Origin: Mycolicibacterium parafortuitum
GTDB lineage: Bacteria; Actinomycetota; Actinomycetes; Mycobacteriales; Mycobacteriaceae
Direction of reading: 5' to 3'
Assembly (NCBI RefSeq): GCF_002086815.1
Contig: NZ_MVID01000004.1
Location: 1 to 64,000, forward strand
DNA: 64,000 bases
Below are positions 8,727-17,467 of this stretch, one piece after another. Position 1 is the first letter of the stretch, and each line of letters starts with the position of its first letter. Made by a program: the position numbers and the translations under genes. The notes beneath the pieces were generated by a model. That model did no database searches. It worked only from the letters and a program-made list of their open reading frames with translations, and was not told where the DNA came from.

Positions 8727-9242
8727 ATGGTGAAAACCCTGTGGATCTCCTGCGGCGCCGCGCTGACGATGACCGCATGCTCGTTCTCGATCGGCGGGGG
8801 CCTCGACTACCAGAAGCTCGAGGACGAGATCACCAAGGAACTCGACAGCAGCTACTCCTCGATCGGCCAGCAGGTCTCCAGCCTGGAGTGCCCCGAGCGG
8901 TCACCGAGCCCGAAGAAGGGCGACACGCTGGAGTGCACCGCCGACGTCGGTGGCCAGACGGTGCGTGTCGCGGCGACCATCAAGGACGACGACTACAACG
9001 TCGACTTCGAGACCAAGGACACGCTCTACGATCTGCCGTCGGCCGCGCAGACGCTGGCCGACGAGGTCTCCAACAAGATGGGCTTCGAGGTCACGGTGGA
9101 CTGTGGCGACGGGTTGAAGGCCGTCGAGGTGGGCGCGACGTTCGACTGTGTGGCCGCCGATCCCGAGGGTGAGACCCGCACACTTCAGGTCACTGCCGCG
9201 CCGGTCGGCGAAAGTGACAGCTGGGAGTTGCTCGAGGAGTGA
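8727..9242 (+). CDS. DUF4333-type lipoprotein
   Basis: 171 residues. The signal peptide ends in a lipobox-like MTAC with the lipidated cysteine at residue 18. The mature part holds two similar modules, each with a C...G...C pattern (LECP...LECTA and VDCGDG...FDCVA), which fits tandem DUF4333 domains stabilised by disulfides. The protein should be anchored on the outer face of the membrane; its role is unknown. Its last 58 bases overlap the tail of the convergent acyl-CoA ligase gene. Confidence 0.82.
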   Translation: MVKTLWISCGAALTMTACSFSIGGGLDYQKLEDEITKELDSSYSSIGQQVSSLECPERSPSPKKGDTLECTADVGGQTVRVAATIKDDDYNVDFETKDTLYDLPSAAQTLADEVSNKMGFEVTVDCGDGLKAVEVGATFDCVAADPEGETRTLQVTAAPVGESDSWELLEE

Positions 9243-10573
9243 GCCAGCGCGGCGCGGTCGATGTCGCCCTTGGCGGTCAGCGGTAACGCGTCGACGATCG
9301 AGACGTGCTCGGGCACTTCGTACTTCGCGAGCCGCCCGCGGCAGCCCGCGATGAGCTCACCGGTGGTCAGCCGGATGCCCGGTGTCGCGACGACGGCGGC
9401 GCCGACCCGCTCGCCGTACACAGGGTCAGGCAGCGGGAAGACGGCTGCCTGCGCGACGCCGGGGCATCCGGCGAGTATCTGTTCCACCCGTTCCGGCGAG
9501 ATCTTCTCGCCGCCGCAGTTGATGATGTTCTTGATCCGGCCGGTGACGGACAGGTTCCCACTGGCGTCGATGACGCCGAGATCGCCTGTGCGTAACCACC
9601 CGTCGACGAAGGTGCCGCTGCTGAGCGCCGGGTCGCCGAGGTAGCCGCGGGCGATGGCCGGGCCGGTGACCCAGACCTCGCCGTCGACGATTCTGGCCGT
9701 CGCCGCGGCGGGCGTGCCGACGCTCCGGCGGCGCACGTCGGCGGAATCGGCGAGCGTGCAGCCGCTGACGTGGTGGGTTGCCTCGGTCATGCCGTACGCG
9801 GGAAGCACCGGCACCCCGAACGCGGACTCCAGACCGGCCGCGGTCTCGGGTGCCAGCGGTGCGCTGCAGCTGCGCACGAAACGCAGCGCGGCGGTGGCCC
9901 TGGCGGTGTCACCCGGTCGAATATCTCTGGTGCTCAACGCGATCCGATGAATCGTCGGGACGGCGGAGTACCAGGTGGCGGCCGCGGCGGCCAGGTCGTC
10001 GCGGAAGGTGTGCGCGCTGAACCGGCCCGCGGCGGGCAGCAGCACTGTGCCGCCGACGGTCAGGCTGGTCAGCAGCGTCGCGATCAGGCCGTGGCCGTGG
10101 AACAGCGGCATCGCCGCGACCGTCGAATCGGCCGCGCTGAGTCCGTAGGTGCGGGCGATCGTGGCCGTCGATGCGGTGATCGCCTGCCGGGTCCACGGCA
10201 CCATCTTCGGGATTCCGGTGGTGCCCGAGGTGAACATGACCATCACGTCGTCGTCGGTGAGACCGCCGGGTCCGCCGTGCCGCAGGCTGCCGAGCAGGTC
10301 GAGCCGCTGCCGGGTGCCGGCCTGCGGCAGCGCGGGGTCCATCGGCGCGACGATCAGACCGGCGTGGACCGCACCGAGCAGGTCGACGACGAACTCGGCG
10401 GCGTTGGCGGCGGTCACCGCGACGACGTCGCCGCGGCGGAACCCGCGGTCGGTGTAGGCCCGGGCGGCCCCGGACACCGCGGCGTCGAGTTGTCCGTAGG
10501 TGATCGTTTCCCTTGCGGCGCCGACGATCAGCGCGGTGGATCGGGGCGGATGAACGCTCAGGTCGACGGTCAT
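9185..10573 (-). CDS. fadD7: AMP-forming acyl-CoA synthetase, FadD7-like, probable oxalate-CoA ligase
   Basis: 462 residues of the ANL superfamily: P-loop FTSGTTGIPK, YGMTEA adenine motif, GWLRTGDLG hinge region, and the C-terminal catalytic lysine in LPLTAKGDIDR. It starts inside the oxcA stop codon (ATGA overlap), so ligase and oxalyl-CoA decarboxylase are co-translated. In M. tuberculosis fadD7 and oxcA are also neighbours. I infer oxalate or a small diacid as substrate. The region between the first domain and the P-loop (around residues 85-105) looks shorter than usual, and the last ~19 residues are antisense to the lipoprotein gene. Confidence 0.82.
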   Translation of the reverse strand: MTVDLSVHPPRSTALIVGAARETITYGQLDAAVSGAARAYTDRGFRRGDVVAVTAANAAEFVVDLLGAVHAGLIVAPMDPALPQAGTRQRLDLLGSLRHGGPGGLTDDDVMVMFTSGTTGIPKMVPWTRQAITASTATIARTYGLSAADSTVAAMPLFHGHGLIATLLTSLTVGGTVLLPAAGRFSAHTFRDDLAAAAATWYSAVPTIHRIALSTRDIRPGDTARATAALRFVRSCSAPLAPETAAGLESAFGVPVLPAYGMTEATHHVSGCTLADSADVRRRSVGTPAAATARIVDGEVWVTGPAIARGYLGDPALSSGTFVDGWLRTGDLGVIDASGNLSVTGRIKNIINCGGEKISPERVEQILAGCPGVAQAAVFPLPDPVYGERVGAAVVATPGIRLTTGELIAGCRGRLAKYEVPEHVSIVDALPLTAKGDIDRAALAHSSSNSQLSLSPTGAAVT

Positions 10574-12270
10574 GCCGGCTCCTTCACGACGGTCGGGTTC
10601 AGGTTGGTCAGATGTCCGCTCTCGGTCCCGTCGGCCGGGTCGATCAGGCAGTCGAGCAACGCGGGCCTGCCCGACGTGATCGCGGTCTGCAGCGCGGCCT
10701 CGAGCTCGTTCGGTGTCGTGACGAAATAGCCGTCGGCGCCGAAGGATTCGGCGAGCCGGTGATATCGGGTCGATTGCAGCAGCCGGGTCGGCGCAGGATC
10801 GTCGGTCACCGGGTTGGCGTCGTCGCCGCGGTAGATGCCGCCGTTGTTGAACACCACGACGGTGACCGGAAGCCGGTACCGGCAGATGGTCTCCATCTCC
10901 ATCCCGGAGAAGCCGAAGGCGCTGTCCCCTTCGATCGCCACCACCGGCGCCCCGGTCTCGACGGCCGCGGCGATCGCGTAGCCGAGGCCGACGCCCATCA
11001 CCCCCCAGGTGCCGGAGTCGAGTCGGTGCCGTGGGACGTACATGTCGACGACGTTGCGGGTCAGGTCGAGGGTGTTCGCGCCCTCGTTGACGAGGTAGAC
11101 CTCGCGGTGGTGTGACAAGCGGTGGTGTGACAACACGTCGCGTACCGCGCGCAGTGCCGGGTAAAAGCCCATCGGCCCGGTCCCGGTGTCGGCGACCAGC
11201 CGCGCGGCCATCTTCACTTTGTTCTCAACGACTTTCGCGTGCAGCAGGCCGCGCCACGGGGGCGGTGCGGCGATCCCCGGCGTGGCCGGGTGGCGGTTGA
11301 GCGCGTCCATCACGGATCCGACGTCCCCGAGCAGCGGGGCCGCGATGGGCTGGTTGCTGTCCAGCTCCGACGGGTCGATCTCGACCTGGATGAACTGCGC
11401 GTCCGGATTCCATTGCGGCGCCTCGCCGTGGCCGAGCAGCCAGTTCAGCCGCGCGCCGACGAGCATCACCACGTCGGCCTGCCGCATCGCCAGCGATCGG
11501 GCCGCGGCCACCGACTGGGGATGGTCGTCGGGCAGCAGCCCCTTGGCCATCGACATCGGCAGGTACGGGATCCCGGTGGTCTCGACGAAGCGCCGGATCG
11601 CGTCGTCCGCGCGGGCGTAGGCGGCGCCCTTGCCCAGCACGATCAGCGGGCGCCGCGCGCCGGCGAGCAGCGTGACGGCACGCTCGACGGCGTCGGGCGC
11701 GGGAAGCTGGCGCGGCGCCGGATCCACGACGCACCGCAGCGACGCCGCGCCGATCTCGTCGTCGACGACCTCGGCGAGCACGGCGGCGGGGATGTCGAGA
11801 TAGACGCCGCCGGGGCGGCCCGACGTCGCAGTGCGGATCGCCCGGGCAACCGCCAGACCGATGTCGGCGGGACGGTCGACCCGGTACGCCGCTTTCGCCA
11901 GGGACCGGGCGACCGCGTACTGGTCCAGTTCCTCGTAGTCGCCGCGGCCCAGGTCCACCACCGCGCGGTCACCGGAGCCGGCGATCTGGATCATCGGGAA
12001 GCAGTTGGTGGTCGCGTTGGCCAGCGCCACCAGCCCGTTGAGAAATCCCGGGCCCGACACCGTCATGCACACCCCGGGCCTGCCGGTCAGGAATCCGGCG
12101 GCCGCCGCGGCGTGCCCGGCCGCGCTCTCGTGCCGGAAGCCGAGGAAGCGGATGCCGCTCGCCTGGGCCAGCCGAGCCACATCGGTGATCGGGATCCCGA
12201 CCACGCCGTAGATCGCCGACACGCCGTTGAGCCTCAGCGCGTCGACGACGAGATGTGCACCGTCGGTCAT
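10570..12270 (-). CDS. oxcA: oxalyl-CoA decarboxylase (TPP enzyme)
   Basis: 566 residues, normal for the family. The thiamine-binding Glu is in GFRHESAAG, the block GRPGVCMTVSGPGFLNG is characteristic of this enzyme, and the Mg-TPP motif runs GDSAFGFSG...FNNGG. It converts oxalyl-CoA to formyl-CoA and CO2 in the cytosol. ATG 12270 gives the usual N-terminus. A 15-bp tandem duplication (11104-11133) adds five residues so that LSHHR is doubled just before the conserved VNEGANTLD block. It is the first gene of a two-gene operon with the FadD7-like ligase; no formyl-CoA transferase (frc) is in the window. Confidence 0.9.
   Translation of the reverse strand: MTDGAHLVVDALRLNGVSAIYGVVGIPITDVARLAQASGIRFLGFRHESAAGHAAAAAGFLTGRPGVCMTVSGPGFLNGLVALANATTNCFPMIQIAGSGDRAVVDLGRGDYEELDQYAVARSLAKAAYRVDRPADIGLAVARAIRTATSGRPGGVYLDIPAAVLAEVVDDEIGAASLRCVVDPAPRQLPAPDAVERAVTLLAGARRPLIVLGKGAAYARADDAIRRFVETTGIPYLPMSMAKGLLPDDHPQSVAAARSLAMRQADVVMLVGARLNWLLGHGEAPQWNPDAQFIQVEIDPSELDSNQPIAAPLLGDVGSVMDALNRHPATPGIAAPPPWRGLLHAKVVENKVKMAARLVADTGTGPMGFYPALRAVRDVLSHHRLSHHREVYLVNEGANTLDLTRNVVDMYVPRHRLDSGTWGVMGVGLGYAIAAAVETGAPVVAIEGDSAFGFSGMEMETICRYRLPVTVVVFNNGGIYRGDDANPVTDDPAPTRLLQSTRYHRLAESFGADGYFVTTPNELEAALQTAITSGRPALLDCLIDPADGTESGHLTNLNPTVVKEPA
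11104..11133. repeat. exact 15-bp tandem duplication inside oxcA
   Basis: The unit GCGGTGGTGTGACAA occurs twice head to tail (11104-11118 and 11119-11133). On the coding strand it doubles LSHHR in frame. Perfect identity, including third positions, suggests a recent slippage event. Confidence 0.95.
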
Positions 12271-12379
12271 CACTTCAGCCTGGCCCCGGGCGTGCCCGAT
12301 GTCTCCGGCGCTGGCCGCCAATCCGGCTACCTGCTAGCTGGTAGGAAGAAGCTCGCCGGCGATGCGGTTAGCTTCGGGT

Positions 12380-13027
12380 ATGGCATCGGTACTGACGGTC
12401 AACACGGCGCTCACCCCGGTCGATCTGGGACGGCGCCGCTCCGGGATCGACAAGCGGCCCAGCACCGACCCGCTGGAGGTGCGCGCCCCCGGCCCCCGCA
12501 AGGGCGGTCTGGGCAGCGGTGTCGTCGGCGATTCGGTCTGCGACAGCAAGCACCACGGGGGCGACGACCAGGCGGTGTACGCGTACTCCCGTGAGGATCT
12601 CGACCGCTGGGAGGCCGAGCTGGACCGCGAGCTGACCAACGGCATGTTCGGCGAGAACATCACGACGGCCGGGGTGGATCTGACGAATCTGCTCATCGGC
12701 GAGCGGTGGGCGGTCGGCGAGGACGGCCTGGTGCTCGAGGTGACCAGTCCGCGCACGCCGTGCCAGACGTTCGTGAAATGGCTCGGGATCCCGGGCTGGA
12801 TCAAGACGTTCACCGCGATGGGCCATCCCGGCGCGTACTTCCGGGTGATCGAACCGGGGACGATGCGCGCCGGCGACCGCATCGAGGTGATCTCGCGGCC
12901 GGAGCACGACGTCACGATCAGCATGGTGTTCCGTGCGCTGATGGGCGAGTCCGCGCTGTACCCCACGCTTGCGCCCGCCACCGCGCTGCCCGACAAGATC
13001 AAGGCCCAGGTCGCCAAGCGCAGTTAG
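12380..13027 (+). CDS. MOSC domain protein, YiiM-like
   Basis: 215 residues. It shows the YiiM/MOSC pattern: the SGIDKRP start region, GDSVCDSKHHGGDDQAVYAYSREDL, NGMFGENITTAG and the conserved cysteine in SPRTPCQTF that binds the molybdenum cofactor in this superfamily. In E. coli YiiM reduces N-hydroxylated compounds; that role is inferred only. It converges with the DUF302 gene with a 4-base overlap. Confidence 0.88.
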   Translation: MASVLTVNTALTPVDLGRRRSGIDKRPSTDPLEVRAPGPRKGGLGSGVVGDSVCDSKHHGGDDQAVYAYSREDLDRWEAELDRELTNGMFGENITTAGVDLTNLLIGERWAVGEDGLVLEVTSPRTPCQTFVKWLGIPGWIKTFTAMGHPGAYFRVIEPGTMRAGDRIEVISRPEHDVTISMVFRALMGESALYPTLAPATALPDKIKAQVAKRS

Positions 13028-13461
13028 GACTCTCCGGTGAGCTGCCCGATCAACGCGTCCAGCAGGTCGTCGAGATAGCGCCCCACCGCGGAGATCTCGG
13101 GGCGACCGTAGCTGTCGAACAGCGAGCTGGGCTGGTCCACCGTGAACGTCGTGGTGCTGTCGGCGCCGACGTAGATCAGTGTCCGCAGTGGGGCGTGCAG
13201 CATCACGGCGGGGTCGTGCCGGTACATCCGGGCGGCGATCGCGTGGTTCCCCATCAGGTACTGCGTGGCGCGCCACGGCACGCCGGTCGCGGCCATCACC
13301 GCGTCGACGTCGCCGCGGTAGTAGCGCCGGAACCCGTCGTCCGCCGTCACGCCCGCATAGTCGACCTCGGGCACCAGCGTCTCGTACCGCGCGATGACGT
13401 CGTGGTAGCTGCCCGGCGCCGTGATCACCAGCCGGCGAGTGGTGTGCTCGACGGTGCTCAC
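13024..13461 (-). CDS. DUF302 domain protein
   Basis: 145 residues from GTG 13461, which overlaps the NmrA-family stop codon (GTGA), so the two are co-translated. The core LMGNHAIAARMYRHDP and APLRTLIY blocks and QPSSLFDSYG match the DUF302/TT1751 fold. Function is unknown; related proteins are often encoded with stress or thiol genes. Confidence 0.82.
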   Translation of the reverse strand: MSTVEHTTRRLVITAPGSYHDVIARYETLVPEVDYAGVTADDGFRRYYRGDVDAVMAATGVPWRATQYLMGNHAIAARMYRHDPAVMLHAPLRTLIYVGADSTTTFTVDQPSSLFDSYGRPEISAVGRYLDDLLDALIGQLTGES

Positions 13462-14366
13462 CGGAAGCTCGCGGCGTTGTCCCACAGGAACTCTCGCAGT
13501 CCTACAGGTTGTCTGCCGATCCATCCGGCGATGGTCGCCGCATCGGCGGCCATCGCGGGACCGCCACCGGCGACCACCTGGCCGACCGACGAGATGTGTT
13601 GCGCCATGGCCGTGTTCACCACTTCGCCGGGACGCGCGGCGGCGGCGTCCTCCAGTTCCCGGCGCCACTGTTCGGCGCTGACCGGTTGGTAGACGACCGG
13701 ACGTCCCAGGAGTTCGGTGAGCAGACCGGCGATCTGGTCGTGGCTGAGCATCTCGGTGCCGCCCGGGTAGACGACCGGCCCGGTGAAGCGCTCGGGATGC
13801 AGGATCGCCGCGACCGCGATCTCGGCGGCGTCCCGGCCGCTGATCCACGGCACCGGTCCCGGGCCGAACGAGTTCCGGATCGTGCCGTCCCTGCGGACCG
13901 TGCCGGCGTGCAACACCGGGACGTTCTCGTGAAACAACGCGCTGACCCGCAGGATCAGCAGGTCCAGGCCCGCCCACTCCAGGACCTGCTCGGCGAGCCA
14001 CTGGGCCTGCCCGAGCAGGCTCGGATGGGCGTGATGGGCCGGCCCCATCGACATCACCACGGTCCTCGGGGACGTGCCGGCCTCCAGGACCGCCGATGCG
14101 TAGTGCGCCGCGGCGGGCACGACGCCCGCGGCGATCGGATACGTGAAGTAGACGGTGTCGATTCCGGACAGGGCCGGCACCAGGGTGCGCCGGTCGGTGA
14201 GGTCGCCGACGGCGATCTCGGCCCCCATCTCGACGAGGCGCTGCGCCCGTTCGTCACGGCCCCGGACCAGCGCCCGCACGGGTCTGCCCTCCTCCAGCAG
14301 GCGTCGAACGAGGTACTGCCCGGTGCTTCCATGTCGGCCGGTGGCGCCGAAGACGAGGACGGTCAC
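13458..14366 (-). CDS. NmrA/SDR-a type NAD(P)-binding protein
   Basis: 302 residues. The nucleotide motif GATGRHGSTG is at residues 7-16, followed by an atypical-SDR fold without a clear YxxxK pair, typical of NmrA-like redox-sensing or quinone-reductase proteins. It is the first gene of a two-gene operon with DUF302 and is divergent from a TetR gene across 65 bases holding a palindromic operator. That layout implies control by the TetR protein and induction by a small ligand, perhaps a quinone or electrophile. Confidence 0.82.
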   Translation of the reverse strand: MTVLVFGATGRHGSTGQYLVRRLLEEGRPVRALVRGRDERAQRLVEMGAEIAVGDLTDRRTLVPALSGIDTVYFTYPIAAGVVPAAAHYASAVLEAGTSPRTVVMSMGPAHHAHPSLLGQAQWLAEQVLEWAGLDLLILRVSALFHENVPVLHAGTVRRDGTIRNSFGPGPVPWISGRDAAEIAVAAILHPERFTGPVVYPGGTEMLSHDQIAGLLTELLGRPVVYQPVSAEQWRRELEDAAAARPGEVVNTAMAQHISSVGQVVAGGGPAMAADAATIAGWIGRQPVGLREFLWDNAASFR

Positions 14367-14402
14367 GATCGGCGACGGTACCGCCGATCGAACCGAAAGT
14401 AA

Positions 14403-14412
14403 ACCGATCGGT
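14403..14412. promoter_or_regulatory. palindromic TetR-type operator in the divergent promoter
   Basis: ACCGATCGGT is a perfect palindrome between the NmrA-like and TetR genes. A possible -10 element (TATGCT, 14420-14425) lies just downstream toward the TetR gene, whose GTG is at 14432. Binding here would repress both directions. Confidence 0.6.
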
Positions 14413-14431
14413 GTAGTTGTATGCTGACGCG

Positions 14432-15031
14432 GTGCCGAACTCCGAGGTCAAACCCAGGCGCGGCGGACGTGGCGCCCGCGACCGGATCCTGCGCGCGGCC
14501 ACCGACCTGTTCTACCGGGAGGGCATCCACGCCACCGGGGTGGAGAAGCTGTCCCAGTCCGCCGAGGTGTCGAAACGGACCTTCTATCAACACTTTCCGA
14601 GTAAGACAGCCCTCATCGAGGACTACCTTCGCGGAATCGACGAACGCGGCGGCACACCGCTGGAACGGCGCCTCGACGCGGAGGACACCAGCCCCGGGGA
14701 CCGGTTGCTGGCGATCTTCGACGCGGTGCCCTTCGACGCGATGGCGGCACCCCGATTCCGGGGCTGTCCGTTCCACAACGCGGCGGTGGAATCCGCCGGT
14801 GAACTCGCCGGCGTCGACGAGATCGTGCGCGCCCACAAACACCGCTTCGCGCAGCGGTTGGCCGCCGTCGCGGCCGAGGCCGGCGCCGAACACCCAACGG
14901 AGTTGGCCCAGCAACTGCTCGTGCTGTTCGAGGGCGGCACCGCGCTGGCGACCTCGCTCGACGATCCCGCACCTCTGGCGCACGCCCGGTCCGCGGCGGA
15001 GGTCCTGCTCGCCCGCTCCGGTGTGAGCTGA
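14432..15031 (+). CDS. TetR/AcrR family transcriptional regulator
   Basis: 199 residues from GTG 14432. The N-terminal helix-turn-helix covers residues ~13-60 (RDRILRAATDLFYREGIHATGVEKLSQSAEVSKRTFY... region, with the recognition helix around SKRTFYQHF). The ligand domain has a CPFHNAAVES segment seen in a TetR subgroup that often neighbours reductases and quinone genes. It probably represses itself and the divergent NmrA/DUF302 operon through the palindrome at 14403-14412. Confidence 0.88.
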   Translation: MPNSEVKPRRGGRGARDRILRAATDLFYREGIHATGVEKLSQSAEVSKRTFYQHFPSKTALIEDYLRGIDERGGTPLERRLDAEDTSPGDRLLAIFDAVPFDAMAAPRFRGCPFHNAAVESAGELAGVDEIVRAHKHRFAQRLAAVAAEAGAEHPTELAQQLLVLFEGGTALATSLDDPAPLAHARSAAEVLLARSGVS

Positions 15032-15061
15032 GTCCCATCTGAGCGAATCGGCGTCCGGGAG

Positions 15062-16273
15062 GTGTCCGAGGCCGGTGAGCCGGGAACGCAACCCAGCATG
15101 GAGGACGCCACCAGCCTCGAATCCGCCACACATTTCGCCACGGACGCCGCCTGGATCGCGGGCGCCGTCGCCATCGCCTATGCCGTCGGTCTCGCCGTGA
15201 CCTGGCTGCTGCAACGCCTCGGCAGGCGCAGCCTGCTGATGCACGACACCGCCATGTTGACCCGGATGCCACTACGGGCGACCCTCGTGCTGATCGCCGC
15301 GTCGACGGCGGTGCGCCGCACCGTCGACATCGGCGCCAGTTGGCGCGGCTGGGTGGATCATGCCCTGGTGATCGCGCTGATCGCGTCCTTCACCTGGATG
15401 CTCGCCCGCCTGGTCCGCGTCGCCGAACGCCAGGTGATCACCCGGTTCGCCGGCGGCGACGAAGGGCTGACCGACGCCGACCGGCACCGCCGCAAGATCA
15501 AGACGCAGGTGCTGACGCTGCGCCGTATCGCGGTCGCGATCGTCGTACTGCTCGGCGGCGCGGCAGCGTTGATGACGTTCCCGTCGTTCAGCGACATCGG
15601 CAAGACGCTGTTCGCGTCCGCCGGTGTGCTGACCGTCGTCGCGGGCCTGGCGGCCCAGACCTCCCTCGGCTCGGTGTTTGCCGGCATCCAGATCGCGTTC
15701 TCTGACGCGATCCGCGTAGGCGACGTCGTCGTGCTCGAAGACGAGTGGGGCCGCATCGAGGAGATCACGCTGACCTACGTTGTGGTCCGGCTGTGGGACG
15801 AACGCCGGTTGGTGCTGCCGTGCACGTACTTCACCAGCACCCCGTTCCAGAACTGGACGCGCAACGCGACCGAGCTGCTCGGCACCGCCGAACTCGACGT
15901 CGATTTCACCGTGCCGTTCGACGCGATGCGTGCCGAGATGGATCGCCTGCTGCGGGCCAACCCGAAGTGGGACGGCCGTGCGGGCGTCCTGCAGGTCACC
16001 GACGCCGTCGACGGGCTGGTGCGGGTGCGCATGCTGGTCAGCGCCAAGGACGCGGGACAGTTGTTCGACCTGCGCTGCGACATCCGTGAGGGCATGGTGT
16101 CCTGGCTGCAACGCACCAACCCCGGCGCGCTGCCGCGCCGGCGCATCGAGCACGAGAGTTCCGCCGACAGGGAGATGCAGGGGGAAGCCGCGGCTCGCGG
16201 TAAGCCGCAGGCGGACTCCGGCCTGTTCAGCGGTAGCGCGACCGCCGAGCGCCGCGGACGGGTCTTCAGCTAG
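15062..16273 (+). CDS. MscS-family mechanosensitive channel
   Basis: 403 residues from GTG 15062; ATG 15098 is an alternative. Transmembrane segments lie at about 25-50, 70-90, 105-125 and 155-175. The pore helix is followed by the MscS beta domain (QTSLGSVFAGIQIAFSDAIRVGDVV) and the C-terminal cage domain. Such channels open under hypo-osmotic membrane tension. The last ~45 residues are charged and probably disordered. No operon partner is evident. Confidence 0.85.
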   Translation: MSEAGEPGTQPSMEDATSLESATHFATDAAWIAGAVAIAYAVGLAVTWLLQRLGRRSLLMHDTAMLTRMPLRATLVLIAASTAVRRTVDIGASWRGWVDHALVIALIASFTWMLARLVRVAERQVITRFAGGDEGLTDADRHRRKIKTQVLTLRRIAVAIVVLLGGAAALMTFPSFSDIGKTLFASAGVLTVVAGLAAQTSLGSVFAGIQIAFSDAIRVGDVVVLEDEWGRIEEITLTYVVVRLWDERRLVLPCTYFTSTPFQNWTRNATELLGTAELDVDFTVPFDAMRAEMDRLLRANPKWDGRAGVLQVTDAVDGLVRVRMLVSAKDAGQLFDLRCDIREGMVSWLQRTNPGALPRRRIEHESSADREMQGEAAARGKPQADSGLFSGSATAERRGRVFS

Positions 16274-16369
16274 TCCAGTTCGGCTGTCCCTGAGCACAAC
16301 CCTTGGCCGGTGGGGCGGCCCGGGGAATGCTTTCGGCGAGGTCCGCCGTTGACCCCGGAAGTGAGAGCC

Positions 16370-17467
16370 ATGACAGGGCCAGACCCGCTGCTCCTCGCCG
16401 TCGCGCTGTCCGCCGCCGGCCGGCATCCGGCCGCGTGGCGTGAACCCGACGCCCGGCCCACCGAACTGCTGACACCCCGGTACTGGGTCGACCTGGTCAC
16501 CGAGGCCGACCGCGGTGGAATCGACCTCGTCACCTTCGACGACGAACTCGTGCTTCAACCCGACGGGGTGCGGGGCCGGCTCGACGCGGTACTGACCGCC
16601 GCCCGGGTCGCACCGCTGACGCGCCGCGTCGGCCTGGTGCCGACCGCTGTCGCGACCCACACCGAACCGTTCCACCTGTCCAAGGCGGTCGCGACACTCG
16701 ACTACGTCAGCGCCGGACGGGCCGGGATCCACGTCGAGGTGACCGCGGGCGCTGACGCGGCACGGCACTTCGGCAGGCGCGAGGTACCCGAGTCGCGCCG
16801 CGAGCTGTACGACGAGGCCGCCGACTATGTCGAGGTGCTCCGGCGGTTGTGGGACAGCTGGGAGGACGACGCCGAGATCCGCGATGCGGCCACCGGTCGG
16901 TTCGTCGATCGAAACAAGCTGCACTACATCGACTTCGAGGGGCGCTGGTTCTCGGTCAAGGGTCCGTCGATCACGCCACGACCGCCGCAGGGCCTGCCGC
17001 CTGTTGCGGCGACGTACACCGGTGACGACAGCGGCGACTTCGTTGCAGGGGCCGACATCGCCTTCATCCCGGCAGGCACCGCAGCGGCAGGCACCACCCC
17101 GCTGGGGAGTGCTCTGACGTTCGTCGACCTGGTGGTCTTCCTCGACGACTCCGCCGAGCGTGCGGTCGCCCGCCGCCGCCGACTTGACGACCTGCACGGA
17201 TCCGAAGTCGGCTTCCCGACAGAGGTTTTCACCGGCACCGCGGCCCAGCTCGCCGACCGGTTGGAAGACTGGCAGCGGGCCGGCGCCACCGGGGTCCGGC
17301 TGCATCCCGGCGCCCTCCCCCACGACCTGACGCAGATCTCGGCGCAGCTGACCGGTGAGCTGGGCCGCCGCGGACCGGCCAGCCAGCGGACGGGCACGCT
17401 GCGGAACATCCTCGGCCTGCCCCGGCCCGTGAACCGGTACGCCATCACCGGAGAGGACGCGCGATGA
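16370..17467 (+). CDS. luciferase-like (LLM) flavin monooxygenase
   Basis: 365 residues of the bacterial luciferase-like TIM-barrel superfamily, with ATHTEPFHLSKAVATLDYVSAGRAG as the recognisable core (positions ~95-120). It is followed by an ATGA overlap with a second LLM enzyme of the NtaA/DszA type, so the two are co-translated and probably act on related sulfur or nitrogen compounds with reduced FMN. No flavin reductase gene is adjacent. The start ATG 16370 is preceded by a purine-rich stretch. Confidence 0.8.
   Translation: MTGPDPLLLAVALSAAGRHPAAWREPDARPTELLTPRYWVDLVTEADRGGIDLVTFDDELVLQPDGVRGRLDAVLTAARVAPLTRRVGLVPTAVATHTEPFHLSKAVATLDYVSAGRAGIHVEVTAGADAARHFGRREVPESRRELYDEAADYVEVLRRLWDSWEDDAEIRDAATGRFVDRNKLHYIDFEGRWFSVKGPSITPRPPQGLPPVAATYTGDDSGDFVAGADIAFIPAGTAAAGTTPLGSALTFVDLVVFLDDSAERAVARRRRLDDLHGSEVGFPTEVFTGTAAQLADRLEDWQRAGATGVRLHPGALPHDLTQISAQLTGELGRRGPASQRTGTLRNILGLPRPVNRYAITGEDAR

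Noticed and set aside
11239..12594. 451-codon plus-strand frame opposite oxcA
   Set aside because: Antisense to a well-supported TPP enzyme gene; composition is His/Arg/Pro-rich shadow.
15272..17323. 683-codon antisense frame opposite the MscS channel and the first LLM enzyme
   Set aside because: Both opposite-strand genes have clear family motifs; the antisense frame has shadow composition and no domain.
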